Positions 1 to 10,041 of a DNA stretch of 64,000 nucleotides are shown piece after piece. The notes under the pieces are model-generated. The model was not told the origin of the DNA, searched no databases, and was given only the letters and a program-made list of their open reading frames with translations. Source of the DNA: Collimonas fungivorans Ter331 (GTDB lineage: Bacteria > Pseudomonadota > Gammaproteobacteria > Burkholderiales > Burkholderiaceae_D); the NCBI RefSeq assembly GCF_000221045.1, contig NC_015856.1, positions 620,001-684,000 of the forward strand, read 5' to 3'. The position numbers were made by a program, and so were the translations under genes. Every line of letters begins with the position of its first letter. The stretch's first letter is position 1.

Positions 1-1
1 C

Positions 2-364
2 ATGGAGCATGCCTGCGAGATCGCCAACCACATTGCCGCCGAGCACCTGGAAATTTCCGCTGAAAATCCGCAGCACTGGGCCGACCGCATCCGCCATGCC
101 GGCGCCATGTTCCTCGGCCGGTTTTCGTCGGAAGCCTTGGGCGATTACTGCGCCGGTCCGAACCACGTGCTGCCGACTTCGCGCACCGCGCGTTTTTCGT
201 CGCCGCTCGGCGTCTACGATTTCCAGAAACGCTCCAGCATCATCAACATCAGCGAGGCCGGCGCCCAGACCCTGGGCCAGGTCGCGGCGGAACTGGCGTA
301 CGGCGAAGGCTTGCAGGCGCATGCCCGGTCCGCCGAATACCGCTTGAAAGACAAGCCGCAATGA
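2..364 (+). CDS. hisD: Histidinol dehydrogenase, C-terminal part (gene cut by window edge)
   Basis: This is the last 120 residues of histidinol dehydrogenase, the enzyme that oxidises L-histidinol to histidine in the last two steps of the pathway. The 5' part lies outside the window. Visible landmarks are the typical C-terminal block [20 protein letters not shown], then a DFQKRSS segment and a closing helix with [13 protein letters not shown], all characteristic of HisD. It is followed by a DNA methyltransferase gene and then hisB onward, so it heads the visible part of the his gene row. The identification is firm; only the length is unknown. Confidence 0.95.
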   Translation: MEHACEIANHIAAEHLEISAENPQHWADRIRHAGAMFLGRFSSEALGDYCAGPNHVLPTSRTARFSSPLGVYDFQKRSSIINISEAGAQTLGQVAAELAYGEGLQAHARSAEYRLKDKPQ

Positions 365-395
365 CATCTGTCTTGGCAACGGCGGGCAACGGCGC

Positions 396-1205
396 GTGGC
401 GGCGATGAACAACGACTGGATCGACCGTGTCTTTGGCGAGGACGCCCTGCAAGGCCTGCAGCGCATCCCGGACGGCTCAGTCGACCTGCTGCTGGCCGAT
501 CCGCCTTACGGCCTGGGCAAGGATTACGGCAACGATTCCGACAAGCTCGACACCGCGGCTTACTTGCGCTGGACCGAAGAATGGATAGACGCCGCCTTGC
601 CGAAACTGAAACCCAACGGCAGCCTCTACATTTTCCTGACCTGGCGCTTCTCGCCCGAAATTTTTGTCATGCTCAAGCAGCGCATGATCATGAACAACGA
701 AATCATCTGGGACCGGCGGGTGCCTTCGATGGGCGGCGGCACCCGGCGCTTTTCCTCGGTGCACGACACGATAGGCTTCTTTGCCTGTGCCAAGGACTAT
801 TACTTCGACCTCGACGCCATCCGCATTCCCTACGACGCCGAAACCAAGAAGGCCCGTTCGCGCTCGATTTTTGTCGGCGCCAAGTGGCTGGAGCTGGGCT
901 ATAACCCGAAAGACGTCTGGAGCGTCTCGCGCCTGCACCGCGAACATCGCGAGCGGGCCGACCATCCGACCCAAAAGCCGCTGGAAATCGTGGAACGCAT
1001 GATCAAGGCGTCCTGCCCGCCGGGCGGGATCGTGCTCGATCCTTTCATGGGCAGCGGCACCACGGCAGTGGCGGCGCGCCGCTGCGGACGCCGCTTTGTC
1101 GGCTTTGAGCTCAACCCCGAGTATTGCGCGCTGATCGAGCAGCGGCTGGCGCAGCTCGACGGCCAGACCCCCGGCGAACGGCCGCTGGCTGAGCGTTCGG
1201 CTTGA
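396..1205 (+). CDS. Site-specific DNA methyltransferase, beta class (DPPY type)
   Basis: A 269-residue DNA methyltransferase. The catalytic motif DPPYG sits at residues 35-39, well before the AdoMet-binding motif DPFMGSGTT at 215-223, and HPTQKP lies at 190-195. This IV-before-I order defines the beta class of N6-adenine/N4-cytosine enzymes, and DPPY (not SPPY) favours N6-adenine. The recognition site cannot be read from sequence. The start used is GTG at 396; an in-frame ATG at 405 is an alternative and neither has a strong ribosome binding site. No restriction gene is adjacent. It stands between hisD and hisB, where many betaproteobacteria have hisC, so it is either an orphan epigenetic enzyme or an insertion in the his row. 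Confidence 0.9.
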   Translation: MAAMNNDWIDRVFGEDALQGLQRIPDGSVDLLLADPPYGLGKDYGNDSDKLDTAAYLRWTEEWIDAALPKLKPNGSLYIFLTWRFSPEIFVMLKQRMIMNNEIIWDRRVPSMGGGTRRFSSVHDTIGFFACAKDYYFDLDAIRIPYDAETKKARSRSIFVGAKWLELGYNPKDVWSVSRLHREHRERADHPTQKPLEIVERMIKASCPPGGIVLDPFMGSGTTAVAARRCGRRFVGFELNPEYCALIEQRLAQLDGQTPGERPLAERSA

Positions 1206-1447
1206 ATAGCAACGCTGATAGCGATTATCAGGCCTGCTATTAGCGGGAAAACATGAAAATGTCGGTAAAATGGCGGTGCAGCCCAAAAAGCTGCCTTGGC
1301 CAGGCTTCACTAGTGATCAATGGGGAAGCGGGGGAAGCAGAGAAGCTGCAACAATCCCGATCTTAAATCCGATCGTCGAATAATTTAGTACACTTACCTC
1401 CACGGCGCCTGTGCGCCACCACCTAGCAAATTGGTCTCAAGCTCAAC
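1206..1447 (+). other. Intergenic stretch between methyltransferase and hisB; no hisC remnant seen
   Basis: This 242-base gap separates the methyltransferase gene from hisB and probably holds a promoter for hisBHAFIE. I read it in all frames for a relic of hisC and saw none. A short hairpin (GGCGC, 4-base loop, GCGCC) lies at 1404-1417, about 30 bases before hisB. AT-rich bases around 1360-1395 could hold a -10 element, but no convincing promoter pair was found. Confidence 0.4.
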
Positions 1448-2044
1448 ATGTCTACGCCTCGAACTGCATCGATCACGCGCAATACCAACGAGACGCAAAT
1501 CCGCGTCTCCATCAATCTGGACGGCAGCGGCCAGCAAAAGCTCAATACCGGCGTGCCGTTCCTCGACCACATGCTGGACCAGATTGCACGGCATGGCCTG
1601 ATCGACCTCGATATCGAAGCCAATGGCGACCTGCATATCGACGCCCACCACACGGTGGAAGACGTCGGCATTACCTTGGGGCAAGCGTTCGCCAAGGCCA
1701 TCGGCGACAAGAAGGGCATCCGCCGCTACGGCCATGCCTATGTGCCGCTGGATGAAGCGCTGTCGCGCGTAGTGATCGATTTTTCCGGCCGTCCCGGCCT
1801 GGAATTCCATGTACCGTTCAAGCGCGCCATGATCGGCGGCTTCGACGTCGACCTGACCCACGAATTTTTCCAGGGTTTTGTCAATCATGCACTGGTGTCT
1901 TTGCATATCGACAACCTGCGCGGCGAAAACGCCCATCATCAATGCGAAACCGTCTTCAAAGCGTTTGGCCGGGCGTTGCGCATGGCCGCAGAACTGGATC
2001 CGCGTTCCGCCGGCACCATTCCTTCGACCAAGGGCAGCCTTTAA
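1448..2044 (+). CDS. hisB: Imidazoleglycerol-phosphate dehydratase
   Basis: HisB removes water from imidazoleglycerol phosphate to give imidazole-acetol phosphate in histidine synthesis. The 198 residues match the monofunctional bacterial enzyme, without the fused phosphatase of enterobacteria. The metal-binding signatures are present: [16 protein letters not shown] near residue 35, HHTVEDVGI near 70, and the second repeat [11 protein letters not shown] and GENAHHQCE near 150-165, which supply the histidine ligands for two manganese ions. It precedes hisH by 57 bases in a same-strand row, consistent with one transcript. Confidence 0.97.
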   Translation: MSTPRTASITRNTNETQIRVSINLDGSGQQKLNTGVPFLDHMLDQIARHGLIDLDIEANGDLHIDAHHTVEDVGITLGQAFAKAIGDKKGIRRYGHAYVPLDEALSRVVIDFSGRPGLEFHVPFKRAMIGGFDVDLTHEFFQGFVNHALVSLHIDNLRGENAHHQCETVFKAFGRALRMAAELDPRSAGTIPSTKGSL

Positions 2045-2101
2045 GGCGAGCTTCGGTTGAGCTTATTTACCCGGACTTTCCTCGGGACTTGAATCTTTAT
2101 C

Positions 2102-2740
2102 ATGAACAAAATTGTTGTGGTTGACTATGGCATGGGCAACTTGCGCTCGGTGGCGCAAGCCCTGCGCCAGGTGGCGCCGGAAGCCGAGGTCCTGATCTCC
2201 GGCACGATTGCCGATATCCAGTCCGCCGACCGCCTGGTCTTGCCAGGGCAGGGCGCAATGCCGGACTGCATGCGCAGCCTGCGCGAATCAGGATTGCAGG
2301 AAGTGCTGCTGGAAGCGGCGCGCAACAAGCCGCTGCTGGGTGTCTGCGTCGGCGAACAGATGTTGTTCGACCTGAGCGAAGAGGGCAATACCGCAGGCCT
2401 GGGCTTGTTGCCCGGCAAGGTGCTGCGCTTCCGCCTGGACGGCCGGCTGCAGGACGACGGCTCGCGTTTCAAGGTGCCGCAGATGGGCTGGAACCGAGTG
2501 CGCCAGGCGCAGTCTCATCCGCTCTGGCACGGTATTGCCGACCAGGATTATTTTTATTTCGTCCATAGTTATTACGCAGCGCCGGCCGATGCCGCGCATA
2601 CCTTCGGCGAGACTGAGTACGGTGCGGCGTTTAGCTGCGCGGTCGGTCGTGATAATATTTTCGCGACGCAGTTCCATCCGGAGAAAAGCGCCAGCGCCGG
2701 CTTGCAGCTGTACAAGAATTTCGTGCAATGGAAACCTTGA
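2102..2740 (+). CDS. hisH: Imidazole glycerol phosphate synthase, glutaminase subunit
   Basis: HisH hydrolyses glutamine and passes ammonia to HisF, together making imidazoleglycerol phosphate and AICAR. It is a class I glutamine amidotransferase of 212 residues. The N-terminal [11 protein letters not shown] is diagnostic. The nucleophile is Cys82 in [10 protein letters not shown], and His192 and Glu194 in ATQFHPEKS complete the triad. The oxyanion strand after the cysteine reads VGEQ where many homologues have LGMQ, a conservative variant. Its partner hisF lies two genes downstream, with hisA between them. Confidence 0.97.
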   Translation: MNKIVVVDYGMGNLRSVAQALRQVAPEAEVLISGTIADIQSADRLVLPGQGAMPDCMRSLRESGLQEVLLEAARNKPLLGVCVGEQMLFDLSEEGNTAGLGLLPGKVLRFRLDGRLQDDGSRFKVPQMGWNRVRQAQSHPLWHGIADQDYFYFVHSYYAAPADAAHTFGETEYGAAFSCAVGRDNIFATQFHPEKSASAGLQLYKNFVQWKP

Positions 2741-2819
2741 ATATATTCCGGCATTAACGTTGGTTTATACGGTTTTTTATTCAGATTTTTAACTGACTTC
2801 ACCTCATACAATTGTAGCC

Positions 2820-3631
2820 ATGCTGCTGATACCTGCCATCGACCTCAAAGACGGTCACTGCGTACGCCTGAAACAGGGCGATATGGACCAAGCCACCGTG
2901 TTTTCCGACGATCCGGGCGAAATGGCCCGCCATTGGCTGATGCAAGGCGCGCGCCGCCTGCACCTGGTCGACCTGAACGGCGCGTTCGCCGGCAAGCCGA
3001 AGAACGAGCCTGCGGTCAAAGCCATCATCAAGGCGGTGCGCGAATTCGCCATACTCAACGGCGTAGAGGAAATCCCGGTGCAGCTGGGCGGCGGCATCCG
3101 TGACCTGGACACCATCGAACGCTACCTGGACGACGGCCTGAGCTACATCATCATCGGCACCGCCGCGGTCAAGAATCCGGGATTCCTGCATGATGCCTGC
3201 AGCGCCTTCCCGGGCCAGATCATCGTCGGCCTCGACGCCAAGGACGGCAAGGTCGCCACCGACGGCTGGAGCAAGCTGTCCGGCCACGAAGTGATCGACC
3301 TCGCCAAGAAATTCGAAGACTACGGCTGCGCCTCGATCGTGTACACCGACATCGGCCGCGACGGCATGATGGGCGGCGTCAACATCGAAGCCACCGTCAA
3401 GCTGGCGCAAAGCATGACCATCCCGGTGATCGCTTCCGGCGGCGTGCACAACGTCAAGGATGTCGAAGCGCTGTGCGCGGTGCAGGACGAAGGCATCGAG
3501 GCAGTGATTTGCGGCCGTTCGATCTACGAAGGCACGCTCGACCTGCGTTCGGCGCAGGAGCGCGCTGACGAACTGAGCGACGAATTCATCGAAGACGAAG
3601 GCCTGTCCGAGCAGCCCGACGCTGACCAGCC

Positions 3632-3635
<4 letters not shown>
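2820..3635 (+). CDS. hisA: Phosphoribosylformimino-AICAR-phosphate isomerase, with acidic C-terminal tail
   Basis: HisA opens the ribose ring of ProFAR by an Amadori rearrangement in histidine synthesis. It is a (beta/alpha)8 barrel; the two catalytic aspartates are Asp8 in IPAIDLKDG and Asp139 in VGLDAKDG, and phosphate-binding loops appear as LGGGIR (89-94) and ASGGV (205-209). At 271 residues it is roughly 20 longer than usual. The extra part, about residues 250-271, is acidic and looks disordered ([12 protein letters not shown] and onward). The reading frame runs through to overlap the hisF start by four bases (ATGA), so the tail also carries the coupling signal. Confidence 0.96.
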
Positions 3636-4392
<757 letters not shown>

Positions 4393-4396
<4 letters not shown>

Positions 4397-4788
4397 GCAC
4401 CGTGAGTTGGTTAAACAAGGTCAGATGGGATGAACACGGCCTGGTGCCGGTGATTGCCCAAGAGCTAGGCTCGAACGATGTCCTGATGTTCGCCTGGATG
4501 AACCGCGACGCCCTGGCGAAGACGGTAGCGCTGGGCGAGGCGGTGTACTGGAGCCGCACGCGCAAGAAACTATGGCACAAGGGCGAAGAGTCGGGCCATG
4601 TGCAGAAAGTGCACGAAATCCGTCTCGATTGCGACGAAGACGTGGTGCTGCTGAAAGTGACCCAGGCCGGCGACATCGCCTGCCATACCGGCCGCCATTC
4701 CTGCTTCTTCCAGAAACTGGAGAGCGACAGCAAGAGCTGGGAAACGGTTGAACCGGTATTGAAAGAGCCGGACGAAATTTACAAGTAA
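4393..4788 (+). CDS. hisI: Phosphoribosyl-AMP cyclohydrolase
   Basis: HisI opens the adenine ring of phosphoribosyl-AMP, the third step of histidine synthesis. The 131-residue protein is the single-domain form, separate from HisE as in most betaproteobacteria. Family features seen are the N-terminal [12 protein letters not shown], the [18 protein letters not shown] block, the [11 protein letters not shown] metal site, and [10 protein letters not shown], whose cysteines bind zinc. It starts inside the hisF stop (ATGA) and is followed 17 bases later by hisE. Confidence 0.97.
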
Positions 4789-4805
4789 CTAAACGGATTG
4801 CAATC

Positions 4806-5183
4806 ATGAGTGAAACCCTGAAGCGCTTGGCGGCAGTCATCGAGTCGCGCAAGCCGGCTAACGGCGGCGACCCCGAGACGTCGTACGTGGCCCGCCTGTT
4901 CGCCAAGGGCGACGACGCGATCCTGAAAAAAATCGGCGAGGAAGCGACGGAAACCGTGATGGCGGCCAAGGATGCGCGGGTGGACGGCGACGTTTCCCAC
5001 GTGCTGTACGAATGCGCCGACCTGTGGTTCCACTCGATGATCATGCTGGCCCAGTTCAACCTGACGCCGCAAGACGTGCTGCAGGAACTGGCGCGGCGCG
5101 AAGGCCTGTCCGGCATCGAAGAGAAGGCCAGCCGCAAGCTGAGCGCGCGTGAGCAGCAAGAAGCCGATCCACACAAGACCTGA
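4806..5183 (+). CDS. hisE: Phosphoribosyl-ATP pyrophosphatase
   Basis: HisE removes pyrophosphate from phosphoribosyl-ATP, the second step of histidine synthesis. The 125-residue all-alpha MazG-like protein shows the conserved [20 protein letters not shown] segment, then [11 protein letters not shown], the acidic metal-binding helix, and [13 protein letters not shown]. The C-terminal 25 residues are charged and probably flexible. It is the last his gene visible here, directly followed by a HIT-family gene. Confidence 0.96.
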   Translation: MSETLKRLAAVIESRKPANGGDPETSYVARLFAKGDDAILKKIGEEATETVMAAKDARVDGDVSHVLYECADLWFHSMIMLAQFNLTPQDVLQELARREGLSGIEEKASRKLSAREQQEADPHKT

Positions 5184-5206
5184 AGCCTTTGCGACCCGGA
5201 GATAAT

Positions 5207-5578
5207 TTGGAAAATTGTATTTTTTGCAAAATTGCAGCCAAGCAGATTCCCTCGAAAGCGATCTATGAAGACGACGACCTGATCGCTTTCCACGATATCA
5301 ATCCGGCCGCGCCCATCCATTTCCTGATCGTGCCCAAGCAGCACATCCCGACTTTGGCCGATTGTACTGAGGCGCACGCCGCTTTGTTAGGTAAAATGGC
5401 GTTGCTGGCGCCGCGCCTGGCGCAAGAACAGGGCTGCGGTTACCAGCTGGACGAGCAGGGCCAGGCCAGCGGCGGCTACAAGACGATCTTCAACGTCGGG
5501 CCTGACGGCGGCCAAGAGGTGTACCATTTGCATATGCACGTCATCGGCGGACCAAAGCCGTGGCGCGGGCAGCGCTGA
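5207..5578 (+). CDS. HIT-family nucleotide hydrolase (HinT-like)
   Basis: A histidine-triad protein that probably hydrolyses adenosine phosphoramidates. The N-terminal CIFCKIAAKQIPS with its CxxC zinc pair and the C-terminal triad VYHLHMHVIGG place it in the HinT branch. I chose the TTG at 5207 because GGAG at 5198-5201 lies five bases upstream and the protein then begins MENCIFCKI like its relatives; the earlier TTG at 5189 would add six residues without such a site. It follows hisE by 23 bases. A HIT gene between hisE and tatA is common in betaproteobacteria. Confidence 0.92.
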   Translation: MENCIFCKIAAKQIPSKAIYEDDDLIAFHDINPAAPIHFLIVPKQHIPTLADCTEAHAALLGKMALLAPRLAQEQGCGYQLDEQGQASGGYKTIFNVGPDGGQEVYHLHMHVIGGPKPWRGQR

Positions 5579-5673
5579 TTGCAACGGACTGGTGTCCGGC
5601 GGCAACGGAGCTGGGATTAACGGTTAATTTGACTTAGCAGGATCGGGCAAGCTTGTCCGACAAGGAGAAAAAA

Positions 5674-5883
5674 ATGGGTTCGTTCAGCATTTGGCACTGG
5701 TTGATCGTGCTGGTTATCGTCATGCTGGTGTTTGGCACCAAGAAAATCGGCAACATGGGTTCCGACCTGGGCAAGGCGGTCAAGGGCTTCAAGGATGGCG
5801 TCAAGGGCGAGGAAGAAAAGCAGGCCGCCGACAAGGCGACGATTGACGTCGCCGCCAAAGAAAAGGACAAGTCCGGCAACTGA
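5674..5883 (+). CDS. tatA: Sec-independent translocase subunit TatA
   Basis: TatA forms the variable-size pore of the twin-arginine export system for folded proteins in the inner membrane. The 69-residue protein starts [21 protein letters not shown], the usual short N-terminal membrane helix, followed by the [21 protein letters not shown] amphipathic helix and a charged lysine-rich tail. The ATG at 5674 is preferred over the TTG at 5653 because AAGGAG at 5662-5667 sits just before it. It begins a tatA-tatB-tatC row. Confidence 0.95.
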   Translation: MGSFSIWHWLIVLVIVMLVFGTKKIGNMGSDLGKAVKGFKDGVKGEEEKQAADKATIDVAAKEKDKSGN

Positions 5884-5944
5884 GTCACGGCTGCCGGCGT
5901 GCATGCATGACGCCGGCCTGCCTTGAGGCTTGCCGCCACTCCTC

Positions 5945-6445
5945 ATGATCGATATTGGTCTTACTAAACTCGCACTGATCGGCGTCGTTGCACTGGTTGT
6001 CATCGGGCCGGAGAAATTGCCGACCGTGGCCCGCATGGCGGGCTCCCTGTTCGGCCGTGCGCAGCGTTACATCAACGAGGTCAAATCCGAAGTCAGCCGC
6101 GAGATCGAGCTGGAAGAGCTGCGCAAGATGCAGAAAGACGTGCAGGAAGCAGCCAGCGACTTCGAGCAAAACATCAACAATAGCATCTCGGAGACCAGGG
6201 AGTCGCTGCATGCCGCCTGGAACGATAGCGGCACCGATAGCGCCGGCAGCTTTAATGTCGAGCAACTGGCGCAGACGCTCAAGGCCAAGAGTTTTCGCAA
6301 GAAAAAACTGGCGCGCACCAGCGGCGTTCCTGCCTGGTACAAACAGCAAAGCGGCCAGAAGGCGCGAGTCCTGTCGGGGGCCGCACGGGTCGCGAAATAC
6401 CGTCCGGCTGGCCAAAGCAAGGCCTCCGGTTCATTTTTTTCATGA
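5945..6445 (+). CDS. tatB: Sec-independent translocase subunit TatB
   Basis: TatB works with TatC as the receptor for twin-arginine signal peptides. The protein begins MIDIGLTKLALIGVVALVVIG, then PEKLPTVARMAGSLFGRAQR, the glutamate-containing hinge and amphipathic helix typical of TatB. A long charged coiled region follows (EVSREIELEELRKMQKDVQE), and a basic tail (SFRKKKLAR and beyond) ends the 166 residues. The ATG at 5945 is chosen because the mature family start MIDIG is there; an upstream TTG at 5930 would add five residues. Confidence 0.93.
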   Translation: MIDIGLTKLALIGVVALVVIGPEKLPTVARMAGSLFGRAQRYINEVKSEVSREIELEELRKMQKDVQEAASDFEQNINNSISETRESLHAAWNDSGTDSAGSFNVEQLAQTLKAKSFRKKKLARTSGVPAWYKQQSGQKARVLSGAARVAKYRPAGQSKASGSFFS

Positions 6446-6530
6446 TTTCATGCTTCGCCTCCAGCCGGGTCAACGCTGAGGCCTATGCTGAAATCGGCCA
6501 ATCCGCTTGTTTGCAAAACACTCCGCTCCC

Positions 6531-7301
6531 ATGACTGAAGAACAAAAGACCAGCGGCGTCGAAGAGACGTTCATTTCGCATCTGGTGGAATTGCGCAATC
6601 GCATCATGAAGGCGTCGATTGCCGTGATCGTGGTGTTCCTGTGCCTGATGCCTTGGGCCGCGCATATCTACGACCTGCTGGCGGCGCCTATGCTGGCCGC
6701 CCTGCCGGTGGGCGCCAAGATGATCGCCACCGGCGTCATCACGCCGTTCCTGATCCCGGTCAAGGTGACCTTGCTGCTGGCTTTTGTCATCGCCCTGCCA
6801 TGGGTGCTGTACCAGCTATGGGCGTTTATCGCGCCGGGCTTGTATGCGCATGAAAAGAAACTGATCGCGCCGCTGGTGATTTCGTCTTCGTTATTGTTCA
6901 TTATGGGCGTAGCGTTTTGCTACTACCTGGTATTCGGGGTGATTTTTCACTTCATCAACAATTTCGCCCCGAAGTCGGTCTCGGTGGCGCCGGACATCGA
7001 TAGCTATTTCGACTTCGTGATGACCATGTTCATTGCCTTCGGCATGACGTTTGAAGTGCCTATCGTGGTCATCGTGCTGGTGCGCATGGGCCTGGTGTCG
7101 GTGGAAAAGCTGAAGTCGATCCGTCCCTACATCATTGTAGGAGCTTTCGTGATCGCCGCCGTTGTGACGCCGCCGGACATCATGAGCCAGCTGCTGCTGG
7201 CCGTGCCGTTATGCCTGTTGTTCGAGATAGGCCTGCTGGTGGCGCCGCTGTTCGTCAAGGCGACCCAGGCGCCGGCGGAAGAAGCGGAAAAAACCACTTG
7301 A
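6531..7301 (+). CDS. tatC: Sec-independent translocase subunit TatC
   Basis: TatC is the polytopic core of the Tat receptor and contacts the twin-arginine motif directly. About six membrane helices can be read across 256 residues. Signatures are the N-terminal FISHLVELRNRIMKA, which carries the conserved cytoplasmic residues; the second-loop VLYQLWAFIAPGLYAHEKK; and FGMTFEVPIVVIVLVRMG. The start is ATG 6531 (MTEEQKTSG), not the TTG eight codons upstream. It ends 31 bases before the stop of the convergent DUF2461 gene. Confidence 0.96.
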   Translation: MTEEQKTSGVEETFISHLVELRNRIMKASIAVIVVFLCLMPWAAHIYDLLAAPMLAALPVGAKMIATGVITPFLIPVKVTLLLAFVIALPWVLYQLWAFIAPGLYAHEKKLIAPLVISSSLLFIMGVAFCYYLVFGVIFHFINNFAPKSVSVAPDIDSYFDFVMTMFIAFGMTFEVPIVVIVLVRMGLVSVEKLKSIRPYIIVGAFVIAAVVTPPDIMSQLLLAVPLCLLFEIGLLVAPLFVKATQAPAEEAEKTT

Positions 7302-7332
7302 ATTGAACGGACAGCGCCAGGCTGCCCGGGTT

Positions 7333-8019
7333 TTACTCGGCTATCGGGGTCTTGATCTGCCGCAGCCAGCTTACCAGCGGGTAAGCGTCTTTAAAGCCGG
7401 ACACCAGCTCTTTCTCCAGCGCGTCCGACAGCATCTTCTTCAGCGGCTGCTCGTTCCAGACGATAAAGTTTTTCATCTTGATGTATTCGATGTGCGGCGC
7501 GTCGGCGTCAAAGCCTTTGGGCGGCCGCTTCAGCTGGCCCTCGGTCTGCAGGTCGCCGTAAGTCTCCACCAGTTTCTTGTTTTTCAACACCTTGCCGAAA
7601 CCCTTGGCATCGGCCACCACTTGCTGGCGGATCGCCCGCAGGCGGTCGGCCGGCGGCATGTATTCGCCGCCGGCGATGAGCAGAGTGCCGCTGGCGTCGA
7701 TATGGAAATAATAAGCCGGCCCGCCGCCCTGGCTCGGCTTCTTCAGGCCGCTGGCGGTGATCGATGCCGAGAAATAGGATTTGTACGGACTCTTGTCGTG
7801 CGAGAAGCGCATGTCGCGGTTGATCCGGAACAGCGCTTTCTTCGGATTGCAGCCGGCGATCGCCGGATCGAACTTGCTGACCTGGGCGATCAGGCGCACC
7901 ACCAGTTCCAGGAACTCTGCCCGCAAGATATCGTAGCGCGGCTTGTTCATGACAAACCAGGCCCGGTTGTTATTCTCCGCCAGCTCGGCGAGGTATTGGG
8001 TCAGATCGCGTACGTGCAT
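7333..8019 (-). CDS. DUF2461 (TIGR02453) family protein
   Basis: A 228-residue cytoplasmic protein of the widespread DUF2461 family, whose function is unknown to me. Family landmarks are the N-terminal ENNNRAWFVMNKPRYD, the central FRINRDMRFSHDKSPYKSYF, and AYYFHIDASGTLLIAGG. The start is ATG with AGGAAA upstream. It lies 33 bases upstream-to-downstream of the protease gene on the same strand, so the two may share a transcript, and it converges with tatC. Confidence 0.88.
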   Translation of the reverse strand: MHVRDLTQYLAELAENNNRAWFVMNKPRYDILRAEFLELVVRLIAQVSKFDPAIAGCNPKKALFRINRDMRFSHDKSPYKSYFSASITASGLKKPSQGGGPAYYFHIDASGTLLIAGGEYMPPADRLRAIRQQVVADAKGFGKVLKNKKLVETYGDLQTEGQLKRPPKGFDADAPHIEYIKMKNFIVWNEQPLKKMLSDALEKELVSGFKDAYPLVSWLRQIKTPIAE

Positions 8020-8052
8020 TACCGGATTTCCTTTATGCGGGTTATTCGAATT

Positions 8053-9219
8053 TTATTCTGGCTCGCGCTTCATCGGCGGCCGCTTGCCGATAACGGCTTC
8101 TACCGTGGTTTCCTGGGTCTTGCGCAATACCGTCAGCTTGGCTTTGCTGCCGGGCTGCAACTGGGCGATCAGGTTGGTCATGTCGGTGCTGTCGGCGATC
8201 GGCTTGCCTTCGATCGCCACCAGGATGTCGCCCGGTTTCAGGCCGGCCTTGTCGGCCGGGCCGTTCTTGATCACGCCGGCGATGATGGCGCCGGTGCTGC
8301 GGTTCAGGCCGAAGCTCTCGGCCAGTTCGGGCGTGATGTCCTGCGGTTCGACGCCGATATAACCGCGCACCATGTGGCCGGTATTGATGATCGATTCCAT
8401 CACGGTCTTGGCGGTCGTCATCGGCACGGCGAAACCGATCCCGAGCGAACCGCCGGTGCGCGAATAGATCGCGGTGTTGATGCCGATCAGGTTGCCGTTG
8501 GTGTCGATCAGGGCGCCGCCGGAATTGCCGGGGTTGATCGCAGCATCGGTCTGGATGAAGTTCTCGAACTGGTTGATGCCGAGATGGCTGCGACCCAGCG
8601 CCGAAATGATCCCCATGGTCACCGTCTGGCCGACCCCGAACGGATTGCCGATCGCCAGCACGACGTCGCCGACGCTGGCCTGGTCAGCGCGGCCCAGCGT
8701 CACCGCAGGCAGGTTCGGCAGCTCGATCTTGATCACGGCCAGGTCGGTTTCAGGATCGGTGCCGACTACCTTGGCAGTAGTGGTGCGGCCGTCGGCCAGC
8801 GCCACTTCGATTTCGTCGGCGGCTTCCACCACATGGTTATTGGTCAGGATATAACCCTGGGCGCTGACGATGACGCCCGAGCCCAGGCTGGACTGCTTGT
8901 CATCGGCATCGTCGCCGCGGTCGCCGAAGAACTTCCGCAGCAGCGGATCTTCCGGCATGTCGGGGGTGACCGGCTTGGCGTCCTTGCTGGTGAACACGTT
9001 CACCACCGACGGCATGGCGCGCTGCGCAGCCTGGCGGTAGGAACCCGGCGTCGGCGTGCCCGGCGTGGCTTCCTGCAGCGGCACCTTGGAGGCGGCGATA
9101 TGCAGCGGCGAACTGGTCAAGGCGCCGTTTAGCCAATCCGGCTTCAAGGTCGTTACAATGAACCAGATCGCTAAACCGATGGTGATGGTTTGCGCAAATA
9201 ACAGCCAGAAACGTCGCAT
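8053..9219 (-). CDS. DegS/DegQ-like periplasmic serine protease (one PDZ domain)
   Basis: A 388-residue S1C (HtrA) protease. An N-terminal membrane anchor (residues about 4-24) is not followed by a cleavage site, so the protein probably stays attached to the inner membrane with its catalytic part in the periplasm, like DegS. The triad is His129 in TNNHVVEA, Asp159 in ETDLAVIKI, and Ser233 in [10 protein letters not shown]. One PDZ domain covers about residues 285-375. A single PDZ and an anchor suggest a sensing or regulatory protease rather than a general DegP. Its start lies only 28 bases from the divergent Nif3-like gene, so the promoters must overlap. Confidence 0.92.
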   Translation of the reverse strand: MRRFWLLFAQTITIGLAIWFIVTTLKPDWLNGALTSSPLHIAASKVPLQEATPGTPTPGSYRQAAQRAMPSVVNVFTSKDAKPVTPDMPEDPLLRKFFGDRGDDADDKQSSLGSGVIVSAQGYILTNNHVVEAADEIEVALADGRTTTAKVVGTDPETDLAVIKIELPNLPAVTLGRADQASVGDVVLAIGNPFGVGQTVTMGIISALGRSHLGINQFENFIQTDAAINPGNSGGALIDTNGNLIGINTAIYSRTGGSLGIGFAVPMTTAKTVMESIINTGHMVRGYIGVEPQDITPELAESFGLNRSTGAIIAGVIKNGPADKAGLKPGDILVAIEGKPIADSTDMTNLIAQLQPGSKAKLTVLRKTQETTVEAVIGKRPPMKREPE

Positions 9220-9247
9220 AGTGAAGATCTTAGAAGGAGTAGGAATC

Positions 9248-10024
9248 GTGAATCAAGAATCGGTGAAACCGGTGGATCGTATTGAACTGGCGAAATATCT
9301 TGCCGAAGCGTTAAATATTACACAGTTCCGTGATTATTGCCCAAATGGCCTGCAGGTGGAAGGACGCGCTGAAATTAGGCGCCTGGTGACAGGCGTCACC
9401 GCCAGCCTCGCCCTGCTGGAAGCGGCCGCGGACAGCGGTGCAGACGCGATCCTGGTGCACCACGGTTATTTTTGGCGCGGCGAAGATGCGCGCGTCGTCG
9501 GCCCTAAACACAAACGCCTGAAATTGCTGCTGGCGCACGACATCAACCTGTTTGCCTACCACCTGCCGCTCGATGCCCACCCGGAATTCGGCAACAATGT
9601 GCAGCTGGCGCAACAACTGGGCCTGGCGCCGCACGGGCGCTTCGGCGACGACAGCCTGGGCTGGCTGGGGAGCGCCGTCGATCCGCAGGTAAGCACCGTG
9701 GGCGACCTGGCGAATGTGATCGAGCGCCGGCTGCAGCGCGCCCCGGTCCTGATCGGCGATCCGTCCCAGCCGCTGGGGCAAATCGCCTGGTGCACCGGCG
9801 CCGCGCAAAGCCTGCTGGGCGATGCGATTGCCGCCGGCGCCGGGGTCTACATCAGCGGCGAGATTTCCGAGCCGACCGTGCACCTGGCGCGCGAAACCGG
9901 CGTGGCTTACCTGGCGGCCGGCCATCACGCCACCGAGCGTTACGGCGTGCAAGCGCTGGGCCGCCACCTGGCCGAACGTTTCGGCCTGCAGCATCAATTC
10001 ATCGACATCGACAATCCGGTTTAA
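9248..10024 (+). CDS. Nif3-like dinuclear metal centre protein
   Basis: A 258-residue member of the Nif3/YbgI family. These proteins form hexameric rings with a two-metal site; they have been linked to GTP cyclohydrolase type 2 activity, but the role is not settled. Features seen are the family opening [11 protein letters not shown], the metal-binding [32 protein letters not shown], and the closing [15 protein letters not shown] and [14 protein letters not shown]. The GTG at 9248 is chosen because AAGGAG at 9234-9239 precedes it and alignment begins there; the longer upstream frame would run into the divergent protease gene. Confidence 0.92.
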   Translation: MNQESVKPVDRIELAKYLAEALNITQFRDYCPNGLQVEGRAEIRRLVTGVTASLALLEAAADSGADAILVHHGYFWRGEDARVVGPKHKRLKLLLAHDINLFAYHLPLDAHPEFGNNVQLAQQLGLAPHGRFGDDSLGWLGSAVDPQVSTVGDLANVIERRLQRAPVLIGDPSQPLGQIAWCTGAAQSLLGDAIAAGAGVYISGEISEPTVHLARETGVAYLAAGHHATERYGVQALGRHLAERFGLQHQFIDIDNPV

Positions 10025-10041
10025 TGTATGAGTAACGCAGC

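Noticed and set aside
1206-1447. Possible remnant of hisC between the methyltransferase gene and hisB
   Set aside because: No frame in this gap reads like an aminotransferase fragment.
7303-9132. Open frame of 609 codons on the plus strand opposite the DUF2461 and protease genes
   Set aside because: It is antisense to two well-supported genes, rich in Arg/Gly/His/Gln with no domain pattern, and typical of long antisense frames in GC-rich DNA.
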